Positions 1-10,121 of a stretch of DNA of 64,000 bases are shown here, in pieces. The DNA is taken from NCBI RefSeq assembly GCF_003115845.1, contig NZ_KZ819023.1, forward strand, positions 272,920-336,919, read 5' to 3'. Made by a program: the position numbers and the translations under genes. Source of the stretch: Brenneria roseae subsp. roseae. GTDB taxonomy: Bacteria; Pseudomonadota; Gammaproteobacteria; Enterobacterales; Enterobacteriaceae. Every line of letters begins with the position of its first letter. Within the stretch, counting starts at the first letter, position 1. The notes below the pieces were generated by a model, which saw only the letters and a list, made by a program, of their open reading frames with translations, did no database searches and was not told where the DNA came from.

Positions 1-369
1 GATATTCCCGCCTGGGGAACGACACATGCTGATTATTTCTATGGCGGCATTCCCTGTACGCGTTTGATGACGGACGAAGAGATCAACGGGCGCTATGAGT
101 GGGAAACCGGCAACGTGATTGTTGAAACCTTCCAAACCCGCGGGCTTTCCCCCGTGGATGTCCCTGCGGTCTTGGTCAATTCTCATGGTCCGTTTGCGTG
201 GGGAAAAGATGCGGATAACGCGGTGCATAATGCGGTCGTGTTGGAAGAGATTGCCTACATGGGGATTTTTTCGCGCCAATTGACGCCCGAACTGGGCGAT
301 ATGCAACAAACTTTACTGGATAAACACTACCTGCGTAAGCACGGTAAAAACGCTTATTACGGACAGTAG
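1..369 (+). CDS. araD: L-ribulose-5-phosphate 4-epimerase, C-terminal part (cut by window start)
   Basis: This is the C-terminal 122 residues of AraD, which interconverts L-ribulose 5-phosphate and D-xylulose 5-phosphate at the end of the L-arabinose catabolic pathway in the cytosol. The reading frame is open from base 1, so the start lies outside the window. The class II aldolase/AraD features are visible: [14 protein letters not shown], the metal-binding histidine in [10 protein letters not shown], and the family-typical ending [15 protein letters not shown]. The length fits about the second half of a 231-residue enzyme. It is probably the last gene of an araBAD operon, because a strong terminator follows directly. 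Nothing looks damaged. Confidence 0.95.
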   Translation, partial: DIPAWGTTHADYFYGGIPCTRLMTDEEINGRYEWETGNVIVETFQTRGLSPVDVPAVLVNSHGPFAWGKDADNAVHNAVVLEEIAYMGIFSRQLTPELGDMQQTLLDKHYLRKHGKNAYYGQ

Positions 370-390
370 TCATTTATGCGTCATCACCAG

Positions 391-423
391 ATAAAAAATC
401 CCTCCAGCGGAGGGATTTTTTAT
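391..423. terminator. Bidirectional rho-independent terminator between araD and the cstA-family gene
   Basis: The inverted repeat AAAAATCCCTCC / GGAGGGATTTTTT around a short AGC loop has T-runs in both directions, so it can end araD (plus strand) and the convergent transporter gene (minus strand). Confidence 0.85.
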
Positions 424-466
424 GTTCGATCAACAGAATAGGATTGAATGACTTCTGTTGAAACGC

Positions 467-2533
467 TTAACCACGGTGAGGTTCCTCCCGGAAAACAACG
501 GGCGTTTCGTTCGCGGTTGGCGTACTGCTATTCATTGCCCGGCGAATAACAAAGAACGCCGAAATCAGCATGGTGACGGCGACCAGCATAAAGAACCCAC
601 ACAGCGCCGCGTTAATCTGGTTGCTGAAAACGATGGTTTCCATGTCTTTAATGCTCTTGGCTGGCGCAATCAAGGTGCCTTGCTCGATACCGGCCGAGAA
701 ACGTTTCGCCTGTGCCAGGAAGCCAATGCTGGGTGTCTCGTGGAAAATTTTCTGCCAGCCGGCGGTCATCGAGGTGATGAACAGCCAGACCGTCGGTACG
801 ATAGTGACCCAGGCGTAGCGCTGTTTCTTCATCTTGAACAAGACCACCGTGCCGAGGATCAGCGCCATAGACGCCAGCATTTGGTTACCGATGCCGAACA
901 GCGGCCAGAGGGTATTGATCCCGCCCAGCGGGTCAATAACGCCCTGATAGACGAAGAATCCCCAGCCGGCAACCGCGACGGTGGTTCCGGCCAGATTACC
1001 CAGCCAGGAATGGCTTTTACCCATGCCGGGAACCACCACGCCCACCAGATCCTGAACCATGAAACGGCAGGCGCGCGTGCCCGCATCGACGGCGGTCAGA
1101 ATAAACAGCGCTTCAAACAGAATGGCAAAGTGATACCAGAAGGCCATCATTGCCCGGCTGTTAAAGATCTCGGTGATGATATGCGCCATCCCCACCGCGA
1201 AGGTTGGCGCCCCGCCGGCACGTGACAGAATTGAGCCTTCACCCACGTCGCGGGCTATCTCGCTGAGCGCTTCTGGCGTAATCACAAACCCCCAGCTGTT
1301 AATCACCTGAGAGGCATTTTCCACCGTTGTCCCGATTAAGGCGGCCGGGGAGTTCATGGCGAAGTAAATACCCGGCTCGATAACTGAAGCACAGATAAGG
1401 GCCATGATGGCGACAAAGGATTCCATCAGCATTGCGCCGTAGCCAATAAAGCGGATATGACTTTCACGCTCGACCAGTTTTGGCGTGGTGCCGCTGGATA
1501 CCAGCGCATGGAAACCGGAAATCGCGCCACAGGCGATGGTGATAAACAGGAAGGGGAACAGGCTGCCGGAAAACACCGGACCCGAGCCATCAATAAAGCG
1601 TGAAACCGCAGGCATTTTCATTTCAGGCATGGCGAAGACGATACCTACCGCCAGCCCGACAATCACCCCGATCTTCAGGAAGGTCGAGAGGTAGTCACGC
1701 GGCGCCAGCAAGAGCCACACTGGCAGTACCGAAGCGATAAAGCCATAGATCACCAGTATCAAGGTCAGCGTGGTCCCTTCCAGAGTAAAGAGGGGTCCCC
1801 AGTATGGATGTGCGGCAATGTTGCCGCCATAAACAATCGCCAGCATCATCAGGACAAAGCCGATGATGGAGACTTCCGCAATTTTTCCGGGGCGTATAAA
1901 ACGCATATAAACGCCCATGAACAACGCGATGGGGATTGTGGCGGCGATGGTGAACAATCCCCAGGGACTATCCGCCAATGCCTTGACTACCACAAGAGCC
2001 AGCGCGGAGAGGATGATAATCATCACGCCCAGCGCGCCCAACATGGTGATCACCCCCGCGAAAGCGCCCAGTTCCTGTTTGGCCATTTCTCCTAACGAAC
2101 GCCCGTCGCGACGGGTGGAGATGAACAGCACCAGGAAATCTTGCACGGCGCCGGCCAGCATTACACCAACCAGAATCCAGATAGTACCGGGTAGAAAGCC
2201 CATCTGGGCCGCCAGGATCGGGCCCACCAGCGGACCGGCGCCCGCAATCGCCGCAAAATGGTGGCCGAACAGCACCCATTTATTGGTAGGGACGTAATCC
2301 AGTCCATCGTTATGCCGCTCCGCCGGCGTCAAACGGCGGTCATCGAGTTCAAAGACTTTTTTGGCGATAAACAAACTATAAAAACGGTAGGCAATGCTAT
2401 AACAAGCCACTGAAGCAACCACCAACCACACGGCATTCACGTGTTCACCACGGCTTAATGCCAGCATAGCGAAAGCAGTGGCTCCCGCCAGGCCGACTAA
2501 TAGCCAGATCACCATGCTCTTGACGTTATTCAT
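467..2533 (-). CDS. cstA: CstA-family transporter (peptide/pyruvate carbon-starvation carrier)
   Basis: This is a 688-residue polytopic inner-membrane protein of the CstA/BtsT (YjiY) family, whose members import peptides or pyruvate during carbon limitation. The family signature NDGLDYVPTNKWVLFGHHFA, then AGAGPLVGPILAAQMG and the ISTRRDGRSLGE stretch are clear, followed by many hydrophobic helices. I start it at 2533 because AAGGAG lies 9 bases upstream; the longer frame to 2593 has no such signal. It stands alone, converging on araD with a shared terminator. Its sequence seems closer to CstA than to BtsT, but assigning pyruvate or peptides as substrate from sequence is not safe. Confidence 0.85.
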   Translation of the reverse strand: MNNVKSMVIWLLVGLAGATAFAMLALSRGEHVNAVWLVVASVACYSIAYRFYSLFIAKKVFELDDRRLTPAERHNDGLDYVPTNKWVLFGHHFAAIAGAGPLVGPILAAQMGFLPGTIWILVGVMLAGAVQDFLVLFISTRRDGRSLGEMAKQELGAFAGVITMLGALGVMIIILSALALVVVKALADSPWGLFTIAATIPIALFMGVYMRFIRPGKIAEVSIIGFVLMMLAIVYGGNIAAHPYWGPLFTLEGTTLTLILVIYGFIASVLPVWLLLAPRDYLSTFLKIGVIVGLAVGIVFAMPEMKMPAVSRFIDGSGPVFSGSLFPFLFITIACGAISGFHALVSSGTTPKLVERESHIRFIGYGAMLMESFVAIMALICASVIEPGIYFAMNSPAALIGTTVENASQVINSWGFVITPEALSEIARDVGEGSILSRAGGAPTFAVGMAHIITEIFNSRAMMAFWYHFAILFEALFILTAVDAGTRACRFMVQDLVGVVVPGMGKSHSWLGNLAGTTVAVAGWGFFVYQGVIDPLGGINTLWPLFGIGNQMLASMALILGTVVLFKMKKQRYAWVTIVPTVWLFITSMTAGWQKIFHETPSIGFLAQAKRFSAGIEQGTLIAPAKSIKDMETIVFSNQINAALCGFFMLVAVTMLISAFFVIRRAMNSSTPTANETPVVFREEPHRG

Positions 2534-2736
2534 AACAACGGCTCCTTCGTATTCAGGAAGAGATATAGCGCGAGTGTTAATGCAATTTAACAATAGTGTG
2601 TTTAAGGCCAGTGAGAAGGGAGAGTAATGAGAAATGTGAGCAACGATAAATTTTTGTAAATAAATTCAAGGAAACGTTCGGATTACCACGGAGCAATCGG
2701 CGGAAAAATAATAAAAAACCGGTAAAAACACGTCCT

Positions 2737-2763
2737 GCGGGAGTCATCTGCGATGGCTCCCGC
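2737..2763 (-). terminator. Hairpin downstream of the aldo/keto reductase gene
   Basis: GCGGGAG / CTCCCGC arms with further pairing inside form a stable stem. On the minus strand it is followed by a T-rich GTGTTTTTA stretch, as expected for termination of the leftward reductase gene. The rest of 2534-2813 holds the upstream region of the cstA-family gene and shows nothing else clear. Confidence 0.6.
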
Positions 2764-2813
2764 TATCCCTGGTTATGCCTGTGCAGGCATGATAGTCATC
2801 GTGATGTCAGAAA

Positions 2814-3731
2814 TTAAGGCAGCGCATTGCCTGCCGCACGATAGATCTCATACCACTCTTCACGGTGCAGGATAATGTCTGACGCCGGTGCGATATCACG
2901 GATCCGTTCAGGATTCATCGTGCCGATAATCACCTGCATTTGAGCCGGGTGACGCAGAATCCAGGCTGTGGCAATCGCCGTATTGGTCACCTGATAGCGG
3001 TTCGCGAGGCGATCGAGAGTGGCATTAAGCTCGGGGAATTGGTCATTATCCAGGAAAACGCCGTCAAAAAAGCCGTACTGAAAGGGTGACCAGGCCTGAA
3101 TGGTGATATCGTTCAGCCGACAATACTCCAGAATTCCGCCGTCGTGATTAACGGAAGCCGGGTTGGTCATGTTGACGTTTAACCCCGCATCAATCATGCC
3201 GGTATGCATGATGCTGAACTGTAACTGGTTGGCAATCAGCGGCTGCGCGACCGATTTCTTCAGCAGTTCGATCTGCAATGGGTGCTGATTGCTGACGCCG
3301 AAATGGCGGACCTTGCCGCTTTTCTCCAGTTCATCGAAGGCGGCGGCCACCTCATCGGGTTCAAACAGCGTATCCGGGCGGTGCAATAACAGCGTATCCA
3401 GATAATCGGTTTTTAAACGCTGTAAGCTGCCCTCTACCGACGCGATGATGTGGGTTTTGGAAAAATCGAAAGAGCCTTTGCGAATGCCACATTTCGATTG
3501 CAGAAAAATGGACTCCCGTTTAACGGCGGTCTTTTGTAGCGCGGCGGCAAAAATCTCTTCTGACAGACCTGCGCCATAGATATCGGCATGATCAAAAAAA
3601 TCGATACCCACATCCACGGCGGTACTGATGATAGCGGCGGCTTCTGCTGTACTTTTCTTCGCCATACGCATACAACCCAGTGAAATATTGCTGGCGTGTA
3701 GTGCAGATGTACCGATCGAGATGGTTTTCAT
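2814..3731 (-). CDS. Aldo/keto reductase, YdhF-like
   Basis: This is a 305-residue NAD(P)H-dependent aldo/keto reductase of the (beta/alpha)8 barrel type. The catalytic tetrad is visible in order: Asp and Tyr in FFDHADIYG, Lys in LQSKCGI and His in LLLHRPD; the cofactor-side motif VIIGTMNPERI is near the C-terminus. The closest E. coli relative I recognise is YdhF, whose natural substrate is unsettled. The start at 3731 has AGGAG upstream. It lies downstream of rnb in the same direction, but a terminator hairpin separates them, so it is probably a separate unit. Confidence 0.85.
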   Translation of the reverse strand: MKTISIGTSALHASNISLGCMRMAKKSTAEAAAIISTAVDVGIDFFDHADIYGAGLSEEIFAAALQKTAVKRESIFLQSKCGIRKGSFDFSKTHIIASVEGSLQRLKTDYLDTLLLHRPDTLFEPDEVAAAFDELEKSGKVRHFGVSNQHPLQIELLKKSVAQPLIANQLQFSIMHTGMIDAGLNVNMTNPASVNHDGGILEYCRLNDITIQAWSPFQYGFFDGVFLDNDQFPELNATLDRLANRYQVTNTAIATAWILRHPAQMQVIIGTMNPERIRDIAPASDIILHREEWYEIYRAAGNALP

Positions 3732-3826
3732 TGGAAACGCTCCTGTCGGAGGGGAAGAACCTGCACACATTGATGACGGCGTGGCAGGGAGCGGGTATAC
3801 ACTCAGTTATAAAGGGTAGGTAAAAC

Positions 3827-3852
3827 ATGCGGGACAGGCAACTGTCCCGCAT
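3827..3852 (-). terminator. Terminator hairpin after rnb
   Basis: The perfect 11-bp stem ATGCGGGACAG / CTGTCCCGCAT with a four-base loop is followed on the minus strand by GTTTTA. It sits between the rnb stop and the reductase start and most likely ends rnb transcription. Confidence 0.7.
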
Positions 3853-3904
3853 TGCTCCTGAAATCGATCGCGTAAACTAACGATATCAGGCGAAGGGGCC
3901 GCAC

Positions 3905-5839
3905 TTATGCGGCCGGTTTAGCCAGAATGCTGCGGGTTTCCAGACGAACTTCGGCGATCACCACATCAAGAATATCGCCCTGACGGTACACCACCTCCCC
4001 TTTGACGGAGACGGTTCCCATTTCCTGGCTGCATACCAGTTCGTCGCGCACGGCGTGAATAAAGGAGGACGGGATAAACGCCACTGCGCCGTTATCCAGT
4101 AGCCGAACGCGCAGACCACCGCGGGTGACATCCATAATCTCTGCCGAAAAACGCGTAGCCGTTCCGGCTTTGTCCTTCAGAAAACGGGCATACAGCCAGT
4201 CGCCGACATCCCGTTCCGCCATACGATTCAGACGACGCCGTTCCGCCAGTTGAACGGTCACTTCATCCTGCGGCTTCTCTGCTGACTGACCCGTGATCAC
4301 GGCTTTCAGCAGGCGATGGTTAATCATATCGCCATACTTACGAATCGGTGAGGTCCAGGTTGCATAGGCTTCCAGACCCAGACCAAAGTGGGGACCCGGC
4401 GTCGTGCTGACTTCGGCAAACGACTGGAAACGGCGGATTCGGCTGTCCAGGAACGGCGTGGGTTGGGCATCCAGTTCACGGCGAAGCGTACAGAAGCCCT
4501 CAAGCGTCAGTAACGCCGGCGCCTCGGCCTTGATACCGTGGGTATCCAGTACGGTAACGGCCTGTTCAACCGAGGCGGGATCAAATCCGTTATGAATGTT
4601 GTAAATGCCAAAACCCAGCTTGTCGCGCAGTACCCGCGCCGCGCAGACGTTGGCCGCGATCATGGCTTCTTCCACGATGCGGTTCGCGATACGGCGCTGC
4701 TCGACCACGATATCCAGCACTTCGCCTTTTTCTCCCAGAATGAAGCGATAGTCAGGGCGATCTTTAAACACCAGCGCATGGGTATTACGCCATTCGCTGC
4801 GCGCCAGACAAATGCGCTGCAATAAACGAATCTGTTCGGCAATCGTGTCGTTGGACGGCTGCCATTCGCCGGTTTCTTCCAGCCAGTCGGAAACGTCGTC
4901 ATAAACCAGCTTGGCTTTGGATTCGATCCAGGCGGCGAAGAAATGGATATCGTCGCCCAGCGCGCCATCAGCGCCAATGGTGACGCGACAGGCCAGAACA
5001 GGGCGGCGCGCATTGGGACGCAATGAGCAGATATCGTCTGACAGCGGACGCGGCAGCATCGGAATATTGAAACCGGGCAGGTAGTTGGTAAACGCCCGCT
5101 GGCGGGCGATGTTATCCAGTTCGCTGCCGGTGGCGACATAGGCCGTCGGGTCGGCGATCGCAATGGTCAATTGCAGCGAACCATCGCCATTGTCCTGAGC
5201 GAACAGGGCATCATCCATATCTTCGGTGCTGGCGCTGTCGATGGTCACAAAGCTCAATGCGGTCAGATCTTCACGCACCAGGTCGCCATCATTACGCTCG
5301 GTCGCTTCAGCCTCCGGCGCAGAGCGCTCCAGATTATGACGTGACAACGTCACCCACCACGGCACCAGCGGATCGTCTCCGGTGGTGATGTATTGGGTCA
5401 GCTCGGCGTGAAAACCGCGATCGCCCTTAAGCGGATGTCGGCGCATTTCCGCCACCGCCCAGTCGCCTTCCTGAAACGCATGGCCGACATCCCGTGCGGC
5501 ACGGCAGGGAATCGCCTCTTTCAGCAATGGATGGTCGGGAACGATGGACAGGCGATCGTCTTTTTTCTGAACGCGCCCGACGAAGCGGGTCAGGAAAGGT
5601 TCAATCAGGGATTCAGGCTCGGCAATCTCACGCTCTTTTTCGGTATGCAGCGTGGCGATAATTCGGTCGCCGTGCATCACCTTTTTCATGTGCGGAGGTG
5701 GGATGAAATAGCTCTTTTGTGCATCAGCTTCAAGAAAGCCAAAGCCTTTGTCGGTGCCTTTGACGACACCTTCGACTCGTGGCGTCTGAGAATGAAGTTG
5801 CTGTTTTAGCTGTGCAAGCAGCGGATTATCTTGAAACAT
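3905..5839 (-). CDS. rnb: Exoribonuclease II (RNase II)
   Basis: This is a 644-residue 3'-to-5' processive exoribonuclease that degrades single-stranded RNA in the cytosol. The N-terminus [20 protein letters not shown] matches E. coli Rnb at full length. Cold-shock/OB domains come first (about residues 15-170), then the RNB catalytic core with the acidic motif [13 protein letters not shown] that binds the metal ions, then a C-terminal S1 domain (about 560-640). A monocistronic arrangement with its own terminator is likely. The neighbouring E. coli genes yciR and yciW are absent; the accessory block begins just upstream of this gene. Confidence 0.97.
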   Translation of the reverse strand: MFQDNPLLAQLKQQLHSQTPRVEGVVKGTDKGFGFLEADAQKSYFIPPPHMKKVMHGDRIIATLHTEKEREIAEPESLIEPFLTRFVGRVQKKDDRLSIVPDHPLLKEAIPCRAARDVGHAFQEGDWAVAEMRRHPLKGDRGFHAELTQYITTGDDPLVPWWVTLSRHNLERSAPEAEATERNDGDLVREDLTALSFVTIDSASTEDMDDALFAQDNGDGSLQLTIAIADPTAYVATGSELDNIARQRAFTNYLPGFNIPMLPRPLSDDICSLRPNARRPVLACRVTIGADGALGDDIHFFAAWIESKAKLVYDDVSDWLEETGEWQPSNDTIAEQIRLLQRICLARSEWRNTHALVFKDRPDYRFILGEKGEVLDIVVEQRRIANRIVEEAMIAANVCAARVLRDKLGFGIYNIHNGFDPASVEQAVTVLDTHGIKAEAPALLTLEGFCTLRRELDAQPTPFLDSRIRRFQSFAEVSTTPGPHFGLGLEAYATWTSPIRKYGDMINHRLLKAVITGQSAEKPQDEVTVQLAERRRLNRMAERDVGDWLYARFLKDKAGTATRFSAEIMDVTRGGLRVRLLDNGAVAFIPSSFIHAVRDELVCSQEMGTVSVKGEVVYRQGDILDVVIAEVRLETRSILAKPAA

Positions 5840-5932
5840 GGCGTCCAGAAATACGGTTGTAAGTAGCTCGATTAGCGGCTGACAGTTTTACGCGAATCGG
5901 GTGCTGGCGGCAAGCGTTCCATGTGCTCCCCG

Positions 5933-8245
5933 TCACGCGATGCGTAACAAAGGTTCCGCCTGCTCGCTACGGCGAATACTTACCGGTACGGATTTTGACG
6001 TTGGGGTATGGGTTTCGTCGCCAAAGCTGGATAATGGCACCAGCGGGTTGGTTTCCGGATAATAGGCCGCCAGATTGCCTCGCGGAATATTGTAGCCCAC
6101 CAGTTTGAAACCGCTCACTTTTCGGGTAATGCCATCGTTCCACAGGGTTTCGATATCCACCCGATCGCCGTCTTCCAGCCCCAGCGCCGCGATGTCATCC
6201 GGATGGATAAACAACACGTCACGCTGGCCGTATACGCCGCGGTAGCGGTCATCCAGACCATAAATCGTGGTGTTGTACTGGTCATGGGAACGCAATGTTT
6301 GCAGGGTAAAAGGCACTGTCTGCCCATCCAACTGTGGAAACAGCGTGTCTGGCAGCGGCGCGTGACTGAACTGAGCCTTGCCGCTGGCGGTGTTAAAGCG
6401 CAGGTCGGCGGCGGCATTGCCCAGATAAAAACCGCCCGGCAAATCGCAGTTGGCGTTAAAGTTCTCGAATCCGGGCAGCGTCGCGGCGATATGATCGCGG
6501 ATTAGCGCGTAGTCGTCTGCCAACGCCAGCCAGTCCAGTTTTTCATCTCCCAATATGGCATGGGCAATCCCCGCCACAATCGCCGTTTCAGAACGCTGCA
6601 AAGGGGATAGCGGCTGTCCGACGCCCTGAGAGGCGTGCACCATGCTGAATGAATCTTCGACGCTAATAAACTGTGGGCCGCTGGCCTGCATATCGAGGTC
6701 GGTGCGTCCCAGCGTTGGCAAAATCAATGCGTCAACCTGACCGGTAATCAGATGGCTGCGGTTCAGCTTGGTACTGATATGAACCGTCAGATCGCAGCGG
6801 CCGAGGGCTTCTTCGGTACGAGCGGAGTCCGGCGCGGCGGCGGCAAGGTTACCTCCCAGCGCAATCAATACTTTTACCTCGCCGCGGAGCATGGCTTCCA
6901 GCGCTTCGACGGTGTTATGGCCCGGCGCGTAAGGCGGCGTGAAATTAAAATGTGCTGCCAAACGATCCAAAAACGCGGCAGAAGGCTTTTCATCAATCCC
7001 CATGGTGCGATTGCCTTGCACATTGCTGTGTCCGCGAACCGGACACAGTCCGGCCCCGGGTTTGCCCAACTGGCCGAATAACAGTTGCAGGTTGACGATT
7101 TCCCGGACGGTGGCGACCGAGTGTTTATGCTGAGTGACGCCCATCGCCCAGGTACAGATGACGCGCGGAGATTGCTGATAAATCGCTGCGACGTAGCGCA
7201 ACTGGGCTTCGCTTAATCCTGATTGTTGCTCGATTTTCTGCCAACGGGTGGCATCCACCACGGCCAGATAGTCGTCAACCTGCCGCGTGTGCGCTGACAG
7301 GAAAGCCTGATCGAACAGACCCGCTTCACCTGCGGCCAGACGCTGACGATGTGTTTCCAGCAAGGCTTTCACCATACCGCGAACGGCTGCCATATCGCCG
7401 CCCAGATTGGGTTGCAGATAGGTTTCGCTGATGGCGCCGGATAGCGGCGTCAGGAGTTCCAGCGGGTTTTGCGGATTGGCAAAGCGTTCCAGACCACGTT
7501 CACGCAGCGTGTTGAACGAGACAATATGCGCGCCGCGATCGGCCGCGTGGCGCAGGCTGTGCAGCATACGGGGATGATTGGTGCCGGGGTTTTGGCCGAA
7601 GACGAAAATTGCGTCGGCGTACTCGAAGTCGTCCAGGCGAATGGTGCCTTTCCCGACGCCAATACTCTGCTTCAGCCCGGTTCCGCTGGCTTCATGGCAC
7701 ATATTCGAGCAGTCAGGAAAATTGTTGGTTCCCAACATGCGGCCAAATAGCTGATACAGATAAGACGCTTCATTACTGGCGCGACCGGAAGTGTAGAGTT
7801 CCAGTTGGTCAGGGTGCGCCATGTTTTTGACATGCCTGGCGATCAGTGAAAAGGCGTCGTCCCAGCTGATGGGCACATAGCGATCGCTGGCGCGATCGTA
7901 GCGCATGGGGTGCGTTAAACGCCCCTGATATTCAAGGAAATAGTCGCTTTGCTGACGTAGCGTCGTCACGCTGTGCGCGGCGAAGAAATCGAGATCCACC
8001 GCTTTGCGCGTGGCCTCCCAGCTCACCGCTTTCGCGCCGTTTTCACAGAAGCTGAACGTGCTGCTGTTGTCATCGCCCCAGGCGCAGCCTGGACAATCAA
8101 ATCCTTTGGATTTATTGACCCTCAACAAGTTTCGGATATTTTTCAGCGCTTGCTTGCTGTCCAGTACAAAACGAGTGGTGGCTTCCAGAGAGCCCCAACC
8201 GCCAGCCGCATTGCGGTATGGCTTGATGGATGGTTTGAATTTCAT
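5933..8245 (-). CDS. ydeP: YdeP-type FdhF/molybdopterin oxidoreductase
   Basis: This is a 770-residue molybdenum bis-MGD oxidoreductase of the formate dehydrogenase H alpha superfamily, closest to E. coli YdeP (about 759 aa), which has been linked to acid resistance but whose reaction is unknown. The YdeP hallmarks are present: AAGGWGSL near the N-terminus, FDCPGCAW with a later FCENGAKA (a reduced cysteine set compared with FdhF), SNMCHEAS with cysteine where FdhF has selenocysteine, and RSHDQYNTTIYGLDDRYRG in the dinucleotide-binding region. There is no Tat or Sec signal, so it is probably cytosolic. It is divergent from the PTS operon. No partner electron-transfer subunit is nearby. Confidence 0.88.
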   Translation of the reverse strand: MKFKPSIKPYRNAAGGWGSLEATTRFVLDSKQALKNIRNLLRVNKSKGFDCPGCAWGDDNSSTFSFCENGAKAVSWEATRKAVDLDFFAAHSVTTLRQQSDYFLEYQGRLTHPMRYDRASDRYVPISWDDAFSLIARHVKNMAHPDQLELYTSGRASNEASYLYQLFGRMLGTNNFPDCSNMCHEASGTGLKQSIGVGKGTIRLDDFEYADAIFVFGQNPGTNHPRMLHSLRHAADRGAHIVSFNTLRERGLERFANPQNPLELLTPLSGAISETYLQPNLGGDMAAVRGMVKALLETHRQRLAAGEAGLFDQAFLSAHTRQVDDYLAVVDATRWQKIEQQSGLSEAQLRYVAAIYQQSPRVICTWAMGVTQHKHSVATVREIVNLQLLFGQLGKPGAGLCPVRGHSNVQGNRTMGIDEKPSAAFLDRLAAHFNFTPPYAPGHNTVEALEAMLRGEVKVLIALGGNLAAAAPDSARTEEALGRCDLTVHISTKLNRSHLITGQVDALILPTLGRTDLDMQASGPQFISVEDSFSMVHASQGVGQPLSPLQRSETAIVAGIAHAILGDEKLDWLALADDYALIRDHIAATLPGFENFNANCDLPGGFYLGNAAADLRFNTASGKAQFSHAPLPDTLFPQLDGQTVPFTLQTLRSHDQYNTTIYGLDDRYRGVYGQRDVLFIHPDDIAALGLEDGDRVDIETLWNDGITRKVSGFKLVGYNIPRGNLAAYYPETNPLVPLSSFGDETHTPTSKSVPVSIRRSEQAEPLLRIA

Positions 8246-8419
8246 CGATAAATCCGCAGGTGTTGATGTTTTTTAAATGTGAACAAAATTTTAAATATTT
8301 GCTCTTATGCGGTGAGTCTAGGTTGTGCCTGTCACAGCGTCTAATCAAATAGGGCTATGGCGGGATAGAGGCGGTTTATTGCGGGTTAAAATGTGACCGA
8401 GTGCTGATTCCTGTTATTT

Positions 8420-8439
8420 TTGTCTAGTTGTCTAGACAA
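8420..8439 (+). promoter_or_regulatory. Putative GntR/HutC operator upstream of the alpha-glucoside operon
   Basis: The perfect 12-bp palindrome TTGTCTAGACAA (8428-8439) is directly preceded by a repeated half-site TTGTCTAG (8420-8427). It lies about 57 bases before the PTS start. Operators of HutC-subfamily GntR repressors such as TreR and NagR have this kind of symmetric TTG...CAA sequence. A near copy lies upstream of the gntR gene itself. Confidence 0.7.
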
Positions 8440-8496
8440 ATAATCTCGTTTTCCGGCTATTACTTAACCAGTACGGAAAAACAGGAAGAGCGAGCG

Positions 8497-10092
8497 ATGA
8501 AAGATCTGGGCAATAAGATTCATGGTTTCGGGAAAGCACTGATGATGCCGATTTCGGTCATCGCCGCCGCCGGGGTTTTCCTCGGACTGGCGGCGGCCAT
8601 GCAGAATCCGGCCATCACCGGTGACGCTTTTACCGAGATGAAAATACTGCAATTGGTCATTGGCTTTATTCGTCAGGTAGCCGGCGCGTTATTCGCCAAC
8701 CTGCCGCTGTTTTTTGCTGTCGCTAGTGCGATTGGCTTAGCCAATGCGGAGAAACCGACCGCCGCGTTTGCCGCCGTCATTGGCTTTATTTCTATGCATG
8801 TCGGGGTCAGCGCCACCCTGGCCGCACAAAATCTGACGCCGGAAACCACCACCATTGACGCATTGACTGCTGCGGGGATGGATCATACCGCTGCGCTGAT
8901 GTATGCGGCAGAGTTTACGCAAACGCTGGGGATTTTTACCTATAACATGAGCGTACTGGGCGGGGTGATCGCCGGTGTCATCACCGCCTTGCTGCACAAC
9001 CGTTTCTATACCATTGAATTGCCGACGGCCATCAGCTTTTTTGGCGGACGGCGGTTTGTGCCCATCATCACCGTCGTTTGCCTGCCGTTAGTGGGGCTTG
9101 GGCTGGCGCTTATCTGGCCAACCATTGGCAGAGGCATTGCCTGGATCGGTGAACTGATTGGTCATAGCGGGCAGTACGGTGCGTTTTTATATGGGTTTTC
9201 CGAACGCATCCTGATTCCCACCGGGTTGCACCATATCCTCAATGAAACCGTGCGCTTTACGCCGATCGGAGGCGTTGCCACGGTGGATGGACAAACCATC
9301 GTTGGCGCATTGAATATCTTTAATGAGTCATTAACCCATCCCGGAGCGGTAAGCGACGACATCATCCGCGAAGCCACCAAATTCCTGGCTCAGGGCAAGA
9401 TCCCCATCATGATGTTTGGCCTGCCCGGCGCCGCATTGGCGATGTATCACTGCGCGCGCCCGGAACACAAAAAACGGGTTAAAGCACTGATGCTGGCGGG
9501 AACGCTGGCCTCATTCACCACCGGCATTACCGAGCCGCTTGAATTCTGCTTCATTTTTGTTTCACCGCTTCTTTATCTGGTTCATGCGGCCTTGAGCGGG
9601 TTGTCTTTCATGCTGATGTCCATGCTGCATCTGATGATCGGCAATATTCAGGGCGGCGCGATCGATCTGGTGGTGTTCGGCGTGCTGGGCGGGCTGAAAA
9701 CGCAATGGTGGTATGCCGCGTTGCTGGGGCTGATTTATTTCCCGGCCTACTACTTTATCTTCCGATTCATTATCGAGCGGATGAGTGTCGAAACGCCGGG
9801 GCGGGAACCGGAAGACGCCGTGAATGAGGCGGCGCCGGTCAGTACGGATGAACGTACCAAAGCCATCATTATTGGTCTGGGAGGCGAGAACAACATCGAA
9901 GACGTGGATTGCTGCTTTACCCGCCTGCGCGTGCTGGTGAAAGACATGGCCCGGGTGGAAGATAAAACGTTAATGACCACCGGGGCGAACGGCATCAACC
10001 GGGTTAATGAACATAACATCCAGGTGATTTACGGTCCGAAAGTGGAAAAAATTGCCAACGATGTCAAAACCGCGCTTGGCGTGACAGGGTAA
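8497..10092 (+). CDS. Alpha-glucoside-type PTS permease, EIICB
   Basis: This is a 531-residue phosphotransferase permease of the glucose/alpha-glucoside superfamily. It would import and phosphorylate an alpha-glucoside such as maltose, trehalulose or palatinose. The membrane EIIC domain occupies about residues 1-430 and includes the substrate-region motifs SERILIPTGLHHILNE and GITEPLEFCFIF. The EIIB domain follows at about 450-531, with the phosphorylatable cysteine C473 in DCCFTRLR. There is no EIIA domain, so it must borrow a general EIIA-Glc. The start at 8497 has AGGAAGAG upstream; the longer frame from TTG at 8428 would run through the operator. It is transcribed with the GH4 gene. Confidence 0.88.
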   Translation: MKDLGNKIHGFGKALMMPISVIAAAGVFLGLAAAMQNPAITGDAFTEMKILQLVIGFIRQVAGALFANLPLFFAVASAIGLANAEKPTAAFAAVIGFISMHVGVSATLAAQNLTPETTTIDALTAAGMDHTAALMYAAEFTQTLGIFTYNMSVLGGVIAGVITALLHNRFYTIELPTAISFFGGRRFVPIITVVCLPLVGLGLALIWPTIGRGIAWIGELIGHSGQYGAFLYGFSERILIPTGLHHILNETVRFTPIGGVATVDGQTIVGALNIFNESLTHPGAVSDDIIREATKFLAQGKIPIMMFGLPGAALAMYHCARPEHKKRVKALMLAGTLASFTTGITEPLEFCFIFVSPLLYLVHAALSGLSFMLMSMLHLMIGNIQGGAIDLVVFGVLGGLKTQWWYAALLGLIYFPAYYFIFRFIIERMSVETPGREPEDAVNEAAPVSTDERTKAIIIGLGGENNIEDVDCCFTRLRVLVKDMARVEDKTLMTTGANGINRVNEHNIQVIYGPKVEKIANDVKTALGVTG

Positions 10093-10121
10093 CTTTTAAC
10101 CTTATGAAACGGAGAACGGCG

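Noticed and set aside
458-1225. 255-residue plus-strand ORF
   Set aside because: It lies wholly antisense to the cstA-family gene, has a composition rich in Arg, His and Gln typical of a shadow frame, and resembles no protein.
8392-8407. Possible CRP site upstream of the PTS operon
   Set aside because: Only the left half TGTGA is present; the right half expected six bases later does not match TCACA.
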